Shown here piece by piece: positions 24,181-32,452 of a DNA stretch of 64,000 nt (position 1 is its first letter; each line of letters starts with the position of its first letter). Under the pieces are notes generated by a model. That model was given only the letters and a program-made list of their open reading frames with translations, ran no database searches and was not told the origin of the DNA. The DNA lies in contig JAGDZR010000013.1 of NCBI GenBank assembly GCA_049115695.1, positions 62,001 through 126,000 of the forward strand, in the 5' to 3' direction. Made by a program: the position numbers and the translations under genes. This stretch comes from JAGDZR01 sp049115695 (GTDB taxonomy: Bacteria > Bacteroidota > Bacteroidia > Cytophagales > Cyclobacteriaceae).

Positions 24181-24963
24181 ATGCTAAAACAAATATTCAA
24201 ACAAATTTTTCTTGATGATTGGGTGATCATTGTCGCTATCATCATTAATTCGATTGTGCTATTCCTCATGGGCTTTGAGGAACTCCAATATTCAATGGTA
24301 ATGGGTATCATTGATGACTTTTTTACCATCTTTTTCATTTGCGAGATATTAGTCAAAGTGCGAATGACCGGTTGGAGGTTTTATATCTCCAAGTCCTGGA
24401 ATAAGTTTGACTTAATACTGGTGATGATTTCAGTTCCGTCTCTTTTTGAAGTTTTCCTGGAGGTGCCGGATGTTTCTTATTTGTTGGTTTTTAGGCTATT
24501 GAGGGTACTTAGGATCCTTAGATTTATGCGATTTATCCCCAATATCAAACAAATGTTGGAGGGAATTCAACGTGCCTTTCGAGCTTCTATTTTTATACTT
24601 ACTGTCCTGTTTATTTATAATGTCTTGCTCGCTATTTTGAGTTCGTATCTTTTCAGGGAAGAGGCACCTGAACATTTTGGCAATCCGCTGATTTCAATGT
24701 TTTCGATATTTCAAATATTTACTCTTGAAGGCTGGAATGAGATTCCAATGCAAATTATTCGCAACGCAGAACCGGGATCATGGAAGTTTATGTTCACCCG
24801 CTTCTTTTTCTTCTTTGTCGTACTGACTGGAGGTATTTTTGGCTTCTCAATCATGAACGCCATTTTCGTTGACGAAATGGTGATTGACAATCATCGTGGG
24901 CTGGAAGATAAGGTTGATAAACTCAACGAGAAAGTAGATAAATTACTCTCAAAGCGGGATTAG
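24181..24963 (+). CDS. Bacterial voltage-gated cation channel (BacNav/CavMr-like)
   Basis: 260 residues, a single six-helix subunit expected to form a tetramer. The S4 voltage sensor FRLLRVLRILRFMRF has Arg at about every third position. The pore loop carries the selectivity filter TLEGW at residues 181-185; NaChBac and NavAb have TLESW. S6 is FFFVVLTGGIFGFSIMNAIF. The C-terminus (LEDKVDKLNEKVDKLL) is a heptad coiled coil that would stabilise the tetramer. Gly at filter position 4, in place of Ser, is associated with calcium preference in the characterised Meiothermus channel CavMr (from memory), so Ca2+ conduction is possible (inference). Confidence 0.92.
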   Translation: MLKQIFKQIFLDDWVIIVAIIINSIVLFLMGFEELQYSMVMGIIDDFFTIFFICEILVKVRMTGWRFYISKSWNKFDLILVMISVPSLFEVFLEVPDVSYLLVFRLLRVLRILRFMRFIPNIKQMLEGIQRAFRASIFILTVLFIYNVLLAILSSYLFREEAPEHFGNPLISMFSIFQIFTLEGWNEIPMQIIRNAEPGSWKFMFTRFFFFFVVLTGGIFGFSIMNAIFVDEMVIDNHRGLEDKVDKLNEKVDKLLSKRD

Positions 24964-25105
24964 TGATTGTTATGATAATCTCAATTTTTGGTCTATAATT
25001 TTATCGAATCAATATTTACGATACCCGTTAACACCAATATATTGCTGATTTAGCAGTAAATTAGCCTGTTGATTCCCGGGTAGTAAGAGGTATTGATGGA
25101 TTATT

Positions 25106-25134
25106 GATCATTTTGCTGTTATGGAAAAATGATC
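25106..25134 (+). repeat. Perfect 9-bp inverted repeat upstream of receptor A
   Basis: GATCATTTT (25106-25114) pairs with AAAATGATC (25126-25134) across an 11-base loop, ending 16 bases before the proposed TTG start of the first receptor. It may be an operator or a leader hairpin. The rest of the 187-base gap after the channel gene shows nothing clear. Confidence 0.4.
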
Positions 25135-25150
25135 TGTAAAAAAGACAGGA

Positions 25151-28100
25151 TTGAGAGCTAATAATAATTTTAAAATTCGACAATTTTTAGTGTCGCTTAC
25201 TTTGATGTTGGCTGGTTTGGCGTATTCCCAACAAACCTCTTATTCTTTTGAAGTAATATCTACGGATGAAGGGTTGCCAACAGGGACAGTCAATACTGTA
25301 TTCAGAGATGATCGTGGTTTTCTTTGGGTTGGAACAGTCCAGGGGCTTGCCAGATATGATGGGTTTAACGTTGTAAACTATCCTGTAGACAATGCCGATC
25401 CTTATGCTATACATGGTGCCGAAGTTACGGCGATTGGTCAAGATGAAAGTGGAACAGTCTGGATAGGACATTCCGCTGGCTTGAGTATTTATGATATTGA
25501 GAATGATAGATTCCTGAATAGTCATTATCAGGATCAACCAAAACTACCAATTAGAGATATTGACTTTTTAGACGGACATGTGCTTGTCTCCACGAGCACA
25601 GGATTTTTCGTTTTGAAACCTGATTCAGAGAAGTTTGATCAACATGTTTTGAGTGATGAGACAGGTTCAATCAATAGCAGTAGTGTTTTTGATATTTGCA
25701 TCGATGATGGCGCGATTTGGATGACTACTTTGTCAGGTGCCTTGAACCGGTTTGATCTTAATTCTTACACTTTTGAACAGGCAGTATTTGATCCGGATTT
25801 TGCAACTCAACGAGGCAATAAGATGCCGCTACTGAAAGATTCGAATGGAAATTTTTGGATTGGTACTGACGGAGGTGGTGCTTATAGATTCAACCCAAAT
25901 ACTGGCCAATCGAGACATTTTGTATTTGATCCTAATGATCCAAACGGATTAAAGCACATGATCATTAAGTCTATATGGGAAGATCCATATGGGAAGATCT
26001 GGATAGGAACAGACGGAAACGGCATCAACATTTATGACCCTGATAATGATGCATTTGAGTATCTCAGTCAAGATCCTTTTGATGCAAAAAGTCTTAGTAG
26101 CGGTGCTATTTATGACATATATTTTGATGAAGCAAAAACACTATGGATTCCTACATTTCGAGGCGGAATTAATAGTTATAGTCAATATCGATCAAAATTT
26201 AAGCATTATCAAAATAAACCCATTGATGATAATAGTCTGAGTTTCAATTCGGTAATGGGATTATTCGAATCAAATGATGACGGTATTTGGATTGGAACAG
26301 ATGGCGGTGGATTAGACTATTTTGATCCCACTACAGAAAACTTTATTCATTATCAACATGACCCTTTGAATAGTAATTCCTTGAGCGGAAATGTAGTGAA
26401 GACCATTACAGAGGATGATAATGGCATTGTTTGGTTAGGGACATATTCAGCAGGCATGACCAGGTTTGACCGCAAAACCAATGAATATACAAGGTTTGCA
26501 TTTGAGGAAGATAATCCTAATTCGTTAAGGACCAATAATGTATGGGCACTGTATCATGATAAGCAAAATCGACTTTGGGTTGGTACCTTAGGTGGAGGAG
26601 TTGCATTGTACAATCCGATAGATCAATCTTTTAAAAATCATTTATCAGATGAGGTTGATGAAACTTCAGTTTCAGGACCCAATGTTATCTTTTTCCATGA
26701 AGACTCGAAGGACCGATTTTGGGTTGGAACAATGGGAAATGGTGTGAATATTATGGATCGTGAGAACGGGACCTTCAAGCAGTACAGGTATGACTCGCAG
26801 GACTCAACCACAATATTAGGCAATGGGTTTAAGTCGATGTACGAGGATGCGTCAGGCAATATCTGGGTAGGAACCGATAATGGAGTTTCTATCTATGATG
26901 AGTCGATTGATGGATTTATCTGGCAAACAACATTGAATGAGCAATTGCCTAATAAAGTAGTGAATGGGATGATTGGTGATGATCAGGGAAATATATGGTT
27001 GACGACCAACAGAGGGTTGAGTAAATATAACTTGGCTACTCAGGAAATGACCAATTTCGATAAAGGGGATGGAGTTCAGGGGAATGAGTTTAACTACACT
27101 GCCTCCATCAGAACATCAGGTGGAGAAATCTATTTTGGAGGTATCAATGGATTGAATCGTTTCGATCCTAACAGTATAGCTGCCAATGACTATGAGCCAG
27201 GAGTTGAAATTACCGATTTTAAGTTATTCGGAATATCGATCAAAGGTCTTAATGAGTTTGAGGATCGCCAGATCCTAACCAAGTCTTTGCTTGTTACTGA
27301 TTCTGTTGAATTGAACTATTATGAAAATGTTTTTTCGATAGAATTTGCCTCACTGGACTTAACCGCTCCAGGTAAAACGCAGTATGAGTACCAACTCATT
27401 GGGTTTGATGAAGATTGGAAAAAAACCAATGCAAACTCTCGGGTTGCAACTTACACAAATCTGGATCCGGATGCATACGAGTTTGTAGTAAGAGGCACGA
27501 ATAGTGACGGTATTTGGTCGAGTAAAGAAAGACACCTGTACATTGAAATATTACCACCCTGGTGGGGTACATGGTGGTTTAGAGTTTTATCCATTGTGAT
27601 AACGGCGAGTATCATGGTGACAGCTTGGAGATGGAGGATCAAGTCAATGAAAGCAAATCAGCTGCGATTGGAAGAAAAAGTAGAAGAAAAAACGGCTGAT
27701 CTGAAGTCAATGATTGACTTCTTGAAGAGTAATAGTTTGAAAATCACTAAAACAGGTGATGACCTGAAGGATAGATCTGGTTTTTTGGCGGGAGCTGCCA
27801 AACGACAAGCTGATACGGCAAAAGAAATAGAGGTGGATGTCGAGAGTGTGACTGGATATACTCAAAAGAATAGTCAAAATGCGCAAAAGACGAGTGCGAT
27901 TAGCCAGGAAGTAGTGGCATCTCTCGAGCATATCAAAGCTGCAACAGAAAAGAACGTCAAGGAAATCAAAACGATCTCAAACAAAATTGTCGTTCTGGAG
28001 GAAATATTTCGACAGACGAACATACTGGCCCTGAATGCCTCTATCGAAGCAGCACGTGCCGGAGCAAATGGGAAAGGTTTTGGTGTGATTGCTGCTGAGG

Positions 28101-28426
28101 TAAGAAAACTAGCCGAACGAAGTAAAGAAGCCTCTCAGGACATTGTTAGTTCAGCTCATCGCGGAGCAAAGGAAACAGAAGATGTCGGACAGTTAATACT
28201 AGATTTTGTACCAAAGATTGAGGAATCAGCCAAATTGATTTACGAAATTTCCGAATCCAGCATGGAACAAAGCAATTCCATTGAGAATATCAATGGGTCA
28301 TTGCGCAAATTCTTCAAAACATCTAAGGATAATTCTGATGCATCAGAGAAGATTTTTGCGATTTCAAGTGAGTTGGATCAACTTGCAAAGTTCCTGAATG
28401 ATCAGGTGATGAAAATTAAGGTATAG
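25151..28426 (+). CDS. Regulator-propeller / Y_Y_Y / MCP-signalling hybrid receptor A
   Basis: 1091 residues. Signal peptide, then about fourteen Reg_prop-type blades (repeats such as LWVGTVQG, FWIGTDGG, IWVGTDNG), fitting two seven-bladed propellers to about residue 680. A Y_Y_Y domain follows (QYEYQLIGFDEDWKK), then PPWWGTWW and one membrane helix (about 808-828). The cytosolic part is a chemoreceptor hairpin: tip IFRQTNILALNASIEAARAG at about 952-971, then GKGFGVIAAEVRKLAERS. There is no HAMP, kinase or HTH domain. In known propeller proteins the output is normally a kinase, DNA-binding or cyclase-type domain. The start is TTG at 25151. No CheA, CheW, CheR or CheB is in the window. Confidence 0.93.
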   Translation: MRANNNFKIRQFLVSLTLMLAGLAYSQQTSYSFEVISTDEGLPTGTVNTVFRDDRGFLWVGTVQGLARYDGFNVVNYPVDNADPYAIHGAEVTAIGQDESGTVWIGHSAGLSIYDIENDRFLNSHYQDQPKLPIRDIDFLDGHVLVSTSTGFFVLKPDSEKFDQHVLSDETGSINSSSVFDICIDDGAIWMTTLSGALNRFDLNSYTFEQAVFDPDFATQRGNKMPLLKDSNGNFWIGTDGGGAYRFNPNTGQSRHFVFDPNDPNGLKHMIIKSIWEDPYGKIWIGTDGNGINIYDPDNDAFEYLSQDPFDAKSLSSGAIYDIYFDEAKTLWIPTFRGGINSYSQYRSKFKHYQNKPIDDNSLSFNSVMGLFESNDDGIWIGTDGGGLDYFDPTTENFIHYQHDPLNSNSLSGNVVKTITEDDNGIVWLGTYSAGMTRFDRKTNEYTRFAFEEDNPNSLRTNNVWALYHDKQNRLWVGTLGGGVALYNPIDQSFKNHLSDEVDETSVSGPNVIFFHEDSKDRFWVGTMGNGVNIMDRENGTFKQYRYDSQDSTTILGNGFKSMYEDASGNIWVGTDNGVSIYDESIDGFIWQTTLNEQLPNKVVNGMIGDDQGNIWLTTNRGLSKYNLATQEMTNFDKGDGVQGNEFNYTASIRTSGGEIYFGGINGLNRFDPNSIAANDYEPGVEITDFKLFGISIKGLNEFEDRQILTKSLLVTDSVELNYYENVFSIEFASLDLTAPGKTQYEYQLIGFDEDWKKTNANSRVATYTNLDPDAYEFVVRGTNSDGIWSSKERHLYIEILPPWWGTWWFRVLSIVITASIMVTAWRWRIKSMKANQLRLEEKVEEKTADLKSMIDFLKSNSLKITKTGDDLKDRSGFLAGAAKRQADTAKEIEVDVESVTGYTQKNSQNAQKTSAISQEVVASLEHIKAATEKNVKEIKTISNKIVVLEEIFRQTNILALNASIEAARAGANGKGFGVIAAEVRKLAERSKEASQDIVSSAHRGAKETEDVGQLILDFVPKIEESAKLIYEISESSMEQSNSIENINGSLRKFFKTSKDNSDASEKIFAISSELDQLAKFLNDQVMKIKV

Positions 28427-28543
28427 ACAAAATAATCAGACGTTATGCGTGTTGAGCCGTGATTATTCTCTTTCATACCATTTGAGCTAATCAAATGGAT
28501 CAAAAAGTGTACTTTATTATTGGATTACCTAAGAGCTAATTGA

Positions 28544-31500
28544 ATGAAGTTGAAGTTTCATGTTTTATGGTTTTGTTTAGGCATGGCCTTTGCCGGAACA
28601 AGTCAGACTAATTACCATTTTGAGCATCTGACCACAGATGATGGCCTGTTGGAAGGGACCATTCCTGTGAGTTTCATGGATAGCGAGGGGTTTATGTGGT
28701 TTGGTAGTGGAGCAGGACTATCAAGGTACGATGGTCATACAATGACCAATTTTTCCAATCGAATTTCACCTAATGCCTCAGTGGCAGTAGCAGACATAGA
28801 GGAGGATCAGGTAGGCAATGTTTTGATCGGACATAGCGAAGGTCTTACTGTTTACTATTGGGAAACGGGACAATTTGAATATACTCCCATGACAGAGTTA
28901 TTAAACAATCAAAGTGCCTCTAATAATATCACCGATATCTTTTATGAAAGTGACGAGCGAGTATGGCTTAGTACATCGACCGGCATAGTGTTATATAATC
29001 TTGTCGATAAGACTGGTCGCTTGATTTCTTTTGAAAGAGAGCTATTCGTAAGAGTCTTTCATAAGGACACCTATGGTAACTACTGGACAGGGAATGATAA
29101 TTATCTATTACAAGTTGATCCTGATAATGGCTCCATTTTGAGAGAATTTCAACTTGTGACAGGATCTTACGTCTACAAATTGGAAAGTCAGGGGGATTTT
29201 CTGTGGGTTGCAACCAAAGTGAGAGGTGGCCTTTATAAAGTAGACCTTAGGAATTTCTCAGTGCAGCCGTTCACTACGACAAATTATCCAGATTACATCG
29301 ATCTTGATATTAACGATCTGCATATAACTTCAGATGGAATGGTGTGGATTGGTACCGATGGAGGAGGCGTGATCATTCATGACCTATCCACAGGAATCAA
29401 TACTACGCTTCTCAACAATGTATATTATGAGGAAAGCCTGTCAAGTAAGGCTATTTATTCTGTCTATGAAGACAAGACTGGCAATATTTGGGTAGGGACT
29501 TTTAAGATGGGGTTAAATATGTATAGCCCCAATAGAATCAAGTTCAAGGCCTACAAAAATAAACCTGGTCTCAGTTCATTGAGTCACAATTCAGTAATGG
29601 ACATGAGTGAGATGAACGATGGCAGAATACTCATTGGAACTGATGGTGGAGGTTTCAATATTTTTGATCCAGAAACTGAGAAATTTGAGGTTTTTACGCA
29701 TGATAGAGATAATAGCAATAGTCTATCAAGTGCAGTATCGTTACGAGTAATCGAGGATTCAAATGGAATGATTTGGTCGGCATCCTATCAGGCGGGGTTA
29801 AATCGATATAACCCCAAAACAGGCCAATTTAACACTTACGTCAAGGATTATAATGACCCCACATCCATTTGGGACAATAGCCAATGGTCTTTCTTCGAAA
29901 GGGGTGATTTATTTTTAGTAGGAACGGGTTCAAGCTTAGAACGAATGGATCAAAGAAATGACACGTTTAAACATTATTTGCAAAACGGTGATGATCCTGA
30001 TGCTTTTCAGGGTGGGCAACCCAGGTTTCTTGAAGAGGATGTGAATGGAAATATTTGGGTAGGTACCTCAAGCGGTTTGTCGATTTTTGATCCGACGAAT
30101 GAAACATTTACTAAATACGCAGAAGATCCAAACGACCCTGGATCGCTTCCGAGTAATACATTGCTATGCGCCTACCCAAATCGTGATGGAACGGTTTGGT
30201 TTGGTACTGGTAAAGGGGCAGCTCTCTATCAGCCAGAAAGTGATGACTTTCTCATACCTGTTGATCTAAATAGCAAGATTGAAGGCCAGAGTGTTACGAA
30301 TATTGTACAAGATGAAAATGGTGTGCTTTGGGTTGCCGGACTTAAAGGATTAGTCCGATATGACCCAACAACAAAGGAGTTAACCAGGTTTGACAAGTTC
30401 GATGGACTCCAGGGAAGTGAATTCAATAACAATTGTTGGATACATTCAGCAGATGGAAAAATCTACATGGGTGGAATTAGCGGATTCAACTATTTCGATC
30501 CCAATGAATCCAGACAGAATAATAATGACCCAAAGATTCACCTGACTGAACTTAAAATCTATGGGGAGACTGTCAGTGAAAGAGACACACTCAATGGGCG
30601 TCAAATACTGGATGCTCCACTCACAATAGTTGAACATATCGAGTTGACGCATGAACAAAATGTATTTGAAATTGAATTTGTGGCCCTCGATTATGTTTAT
30701 CCTTTTAAGAATCAGTACAAGTATATTTTAGAAGGATTTGATGAAGATTGGCAGTTTTCATCTGGAATTGAGCGGTCGGCCTCCTATATGAACCTTTCCC
30801 CAGGAGATTACACCTTCAGGGTGAATGGTACCAATAGTGACGGTAAATGGTCAAGCAATGAAAGGGTTTTGCAAATTACGATTTTACCACCTTGGTGGGC
30901 CACCTGGTGGTTCAGAGTTTTGGCCTTTTTATTACTGGCGTCTGTTATCATGTTCGCGATTAGGTGGCGCATCAATTCCATGCGTGAAAACCAAAGATTA
31001 TTGGAAGAAAAGGTCGAAGAACGGACTTCAAGTTTGAAGGGTGTGATTGATTTGTTAAAAACGAATAGTCAGCGAATCACCAAAACCGGAGATATCCTAA
31101 AGGATCGATCTGGATTTTTGGCGAATGCTGCTAAATCACAGGCTGATTCTGCAAAGGAAATTGAAGCGGATATCGAAAATGTAACTGGGCATACACAAAA
31201 AAACAGCCAAAATGCGCAGAAGACCAGTGCCATAAGTCAGGAAGTTGTAGCTTCATTGGAACACATCAAAGAAGCGACTGAAAAGAATGTGAAAGAAATC
31301 AAGACCATTTCGAGCAAGATTGTTGTACTCGAAGAGATATTCCGTCAAACCAATATTTTGGCACTGAATGCTTCAATCGAAGCTGCCCGCGCTGGTGCCA
31401 ATGGAAAGGGGTTTGGTGTGATTGCAGCAGAAGTAAGGAAGTTGGCTGAGCGAAGTAAGGAAGCATCACAGGACATAGTCAGTTCGGCGCATCGAGGCGC

Positions 31501-31759
31501 TAAAGAAACTGAAGAGGTGGGAGAATTGATCTTGGATTTCGTTCCCAAGATTGAGGAGTCAGCAAAGCTTATTTATGAGATTTCAGAATCTAGTATGGAG
31601 CAGAGCAGTTCTATTGAAAATATCAATGGTTCGTTACGGGGATTTTTTAAGACGTCTCAAGACAATTCAGAAGCTTCAGGTGAGATTTTTACCATTTCGA
31701 GTGAGTTGGATCAACTAGCTAAATTTCTCAATGAGCAGGTGATGAAAATTAAGGTTTAG
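28544..31759 (+). CDS. Regulator-propeller / Y_Y_Y / MCP-signalling hybrid receptor B
   Basis: 1071 residues, paralogue of the preceding gene. Signal peptide (VLWFCLGMAFAG), double Reg_prop propeller (FMWFGSGAG, VWIGTDGG, IWVGTFKMG, IWVGTSSG), Y_Y_Y domain (NQYKYILEGFDEDWQ), PPWWATWWFR and one membrane helix, then the MCP hairpin with tip QTNILALNASIEAARAG near residue 935. Several propeller loops lack the WxGT core seen in receptor A, so ligand specificity probably differs. The start is ATG at 28544. The cytosolic arms match receptor A closely, implying the same signalling partner. Confidence 0.93.
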   Translation: MKLKFHVLWFCLGMAFAGTSQTNYHFEHLTTDDGLLEGTIPVSFMDSEGFMWFGSGAGLSRYDGHTMTNFSNRISPNASVAVADIEEDQVGNVLIGHSEGLTVYYWETGQFEYTPMTELLNNQSASNNITDIFYESDERVWLSTSTGIVLYNLVDKTGRLISFERELFVRVFHKDTYGNYWTGNDNYLLQVDPDNGSILREFQLVTGSYVYKLESQGDFLWVATKVRGGLYKVDLRNFSVQPFTTTNYPDYIDLDINDLHITSDGMVWIGTDGGGVIIHDLSTGINTTLLNNVYYEESLSSKAIYSVYEDKTGNIWVGTFKMGLNMYSPNRIKFKAYKNKPGLSSLSHNSVMDMSEMNDGRILIGTDGGGFNIFDPETEKFEVFTHDRDNSNSLSSAVSLRVIEDSNGMIWSASYQAGLNRYNPKTGQFNTYVKDYNDPTSIWDNSQWSFFERGDLFLVGTGSSLERMDQRNDTFKHYLQNGDDPDAFQGGQPRFLEEDVNGNIWVGTSSGLSIFDPTNETFTKYAEDPNDPGSLPSNTLLCAYPNRDGTVWFGTGKGAALYQPESDDFLIPVDLNSKIEGQSVTNIVQDENGVLWVAGLKGLVRYDPTTKELTRFDKFDGLQGSEFNNNCWIHSADGKIYMGGISGFNYFDPNESRQNNNDPKIHLTELKIYGETVSERDTLNGRQILDAPLTIVEHIELTHEQNVFEIEFVALDYVYPFKNQYKYILEGFDEDWQFSSGIERSASYMNLSPGDYTFRVNGTNSDGKWSSNERVLQITILPPWWATWWFRVLAFLLLASVIMFAIRWRINSMRENQRLLEEKVEERTSSLKGVIDLLKTNSQRITKTGDILKDRSGFLANAAKSQADSAKEIEADIENVTGHTQKNSQNAQKTSAISQEVVASLEHIKEATEKNVKEIKTISSKIVVLEEIFRQTNILALNASIEAARAGANGKGFGVIAAEVRKLAERSKEASQDIVSSAHRGAKETEEVGELILDFVPKIEESAKLIYEISESSMEQSSSIENINGSLRGFFKTSQDNSEASGEIFTISSELDQLAKFLNEQVMKIKV

Positions 31760-31776
31760 GATGCTTGATGCATATC

Positions 31777-31800
31777 TCTACCCTGTTTAGGGTAGATTTT
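31777..31800 (+). terminator. Intrinsic terminator after receptor B
   Basis: TCTACCC (31777-31783) pairs with GGGTAGA (31790-31796) over a 6-base loop and is followed by TTTT. It lies 18 bases after the receptor B stop. Confidence 0.65.
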
Positions 31801-31895
31801 GCCTGTTTCATCGAATAATAACATACAGATAACAACCCAAGGTGGTTTAGGTCCGTTTGCAAGGTCATTATTGCAGTTTTAAACTACCGTTTCAC

Positions 31896-32435
31896 ATGCG
31901 ATCTGTCACCATCGTCTTATCCGTCCTATTGATATTTTATAATTTCCAGAGCCTGGCTCAACCTTCTGAGAAACGAAATAAAATTCTGGAACATCTTAAT
32001 ACCGAACAATTCGAGGAGGCCAGATTGTTGTCGATTCATGCGTTGATTGATGATGATAAAAATGCAGACTTGTATTATAATCTGGGAATTTCATCAATGA
32101 GCCTGAGTAGACTTGAGGAAGCTTCTTTCGCCATGGAAGAGGCAGTGTCATTGACGGGAAAATCTCTTGCTACAGTTGACCTTCAATTGAGTCTGGCCAA
32201 GCTATACCTTCTGCAAGGCGAACATGCATCAGCCATTCAACTTTACAATAATATTCTTTTGCTTGATCGTGCTAATGCCAAGGCCTATTTCGGGAGAGCA
32301 CTTGCCAGCGAAAGATTGGGAGATGTCATTTCACACTGTAAGGATCTAAGGAAGTCGGCCAGCCTGGGAAATGAGCAGGCATTGGTTCATGTGGTGGGAC
32401 ATTGTGACAGAAATAATTCGGTAGTTTTTGAGTGA
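31896..32435 (+). CDS. Secreted TPR-repeat protein
   Basis: About 179 residues from the ATG at 31896. Signal peptide (SVTIVLSVLLIFYNFQSLAQ), then three to four TPR units: ADLYYNLGISSMSLSRLEEA, VDLQLSLAKLYLLQGEHASA and AKAYFGRALASERLG. It probably mediates protein contacts in the periplasm. It follows the receptor pair after a terminator and converges on the BNR protein gene 17 bases away. Whether it serves either is unknown. Confidence 0.82.
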   Translation: MRSVTIVLSVLLIFYNFQSLAQPSEKRNKILEHLNTEQFEEARLLSIHALIDDDKNADLYYNLGISSMSLSRLEEASFAMEEAVSLTGKSLATVDLQLSLAKLYLLQGEHASAIQLYNNILLLDRANAKAYFGRALASERLGDVISHCKDLRKSASLGNEQALVHVVGHCDRNNSVVFE

Positions 32436-32452
32436 CAGATCCCTCAAGCTCA

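Larger units (their letters stand above)
25151..31759 (+). repeat. Tandem duplication of the propeller-MCP receptor gene
   Basis: Two consecutive genes with the same domain order and length (1091 and 1071 residues), 117 bases apart. Extracellular propellers are clearly diverged, while the cytosolic C-terminal 210 or so residues differ at only about 20 positions and the tip is identical. The DNA in that conserved part differs at many third codon positions. Confidence 0.9.

Noticed and set aside
22454..24963. Histidine kinase and ion channel as a dedicated voltage-signalling operon
   Set aside because: A promoter-like element lies between them and no conserved coupling is visible, so cotranscription is unproven.
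28431..28467. Hairpin AATAATCA/TGATTATT after receptor A
   Set aside because: The stem is AT-only, the loop is long and no T-run follows, so a terminator is not supported.
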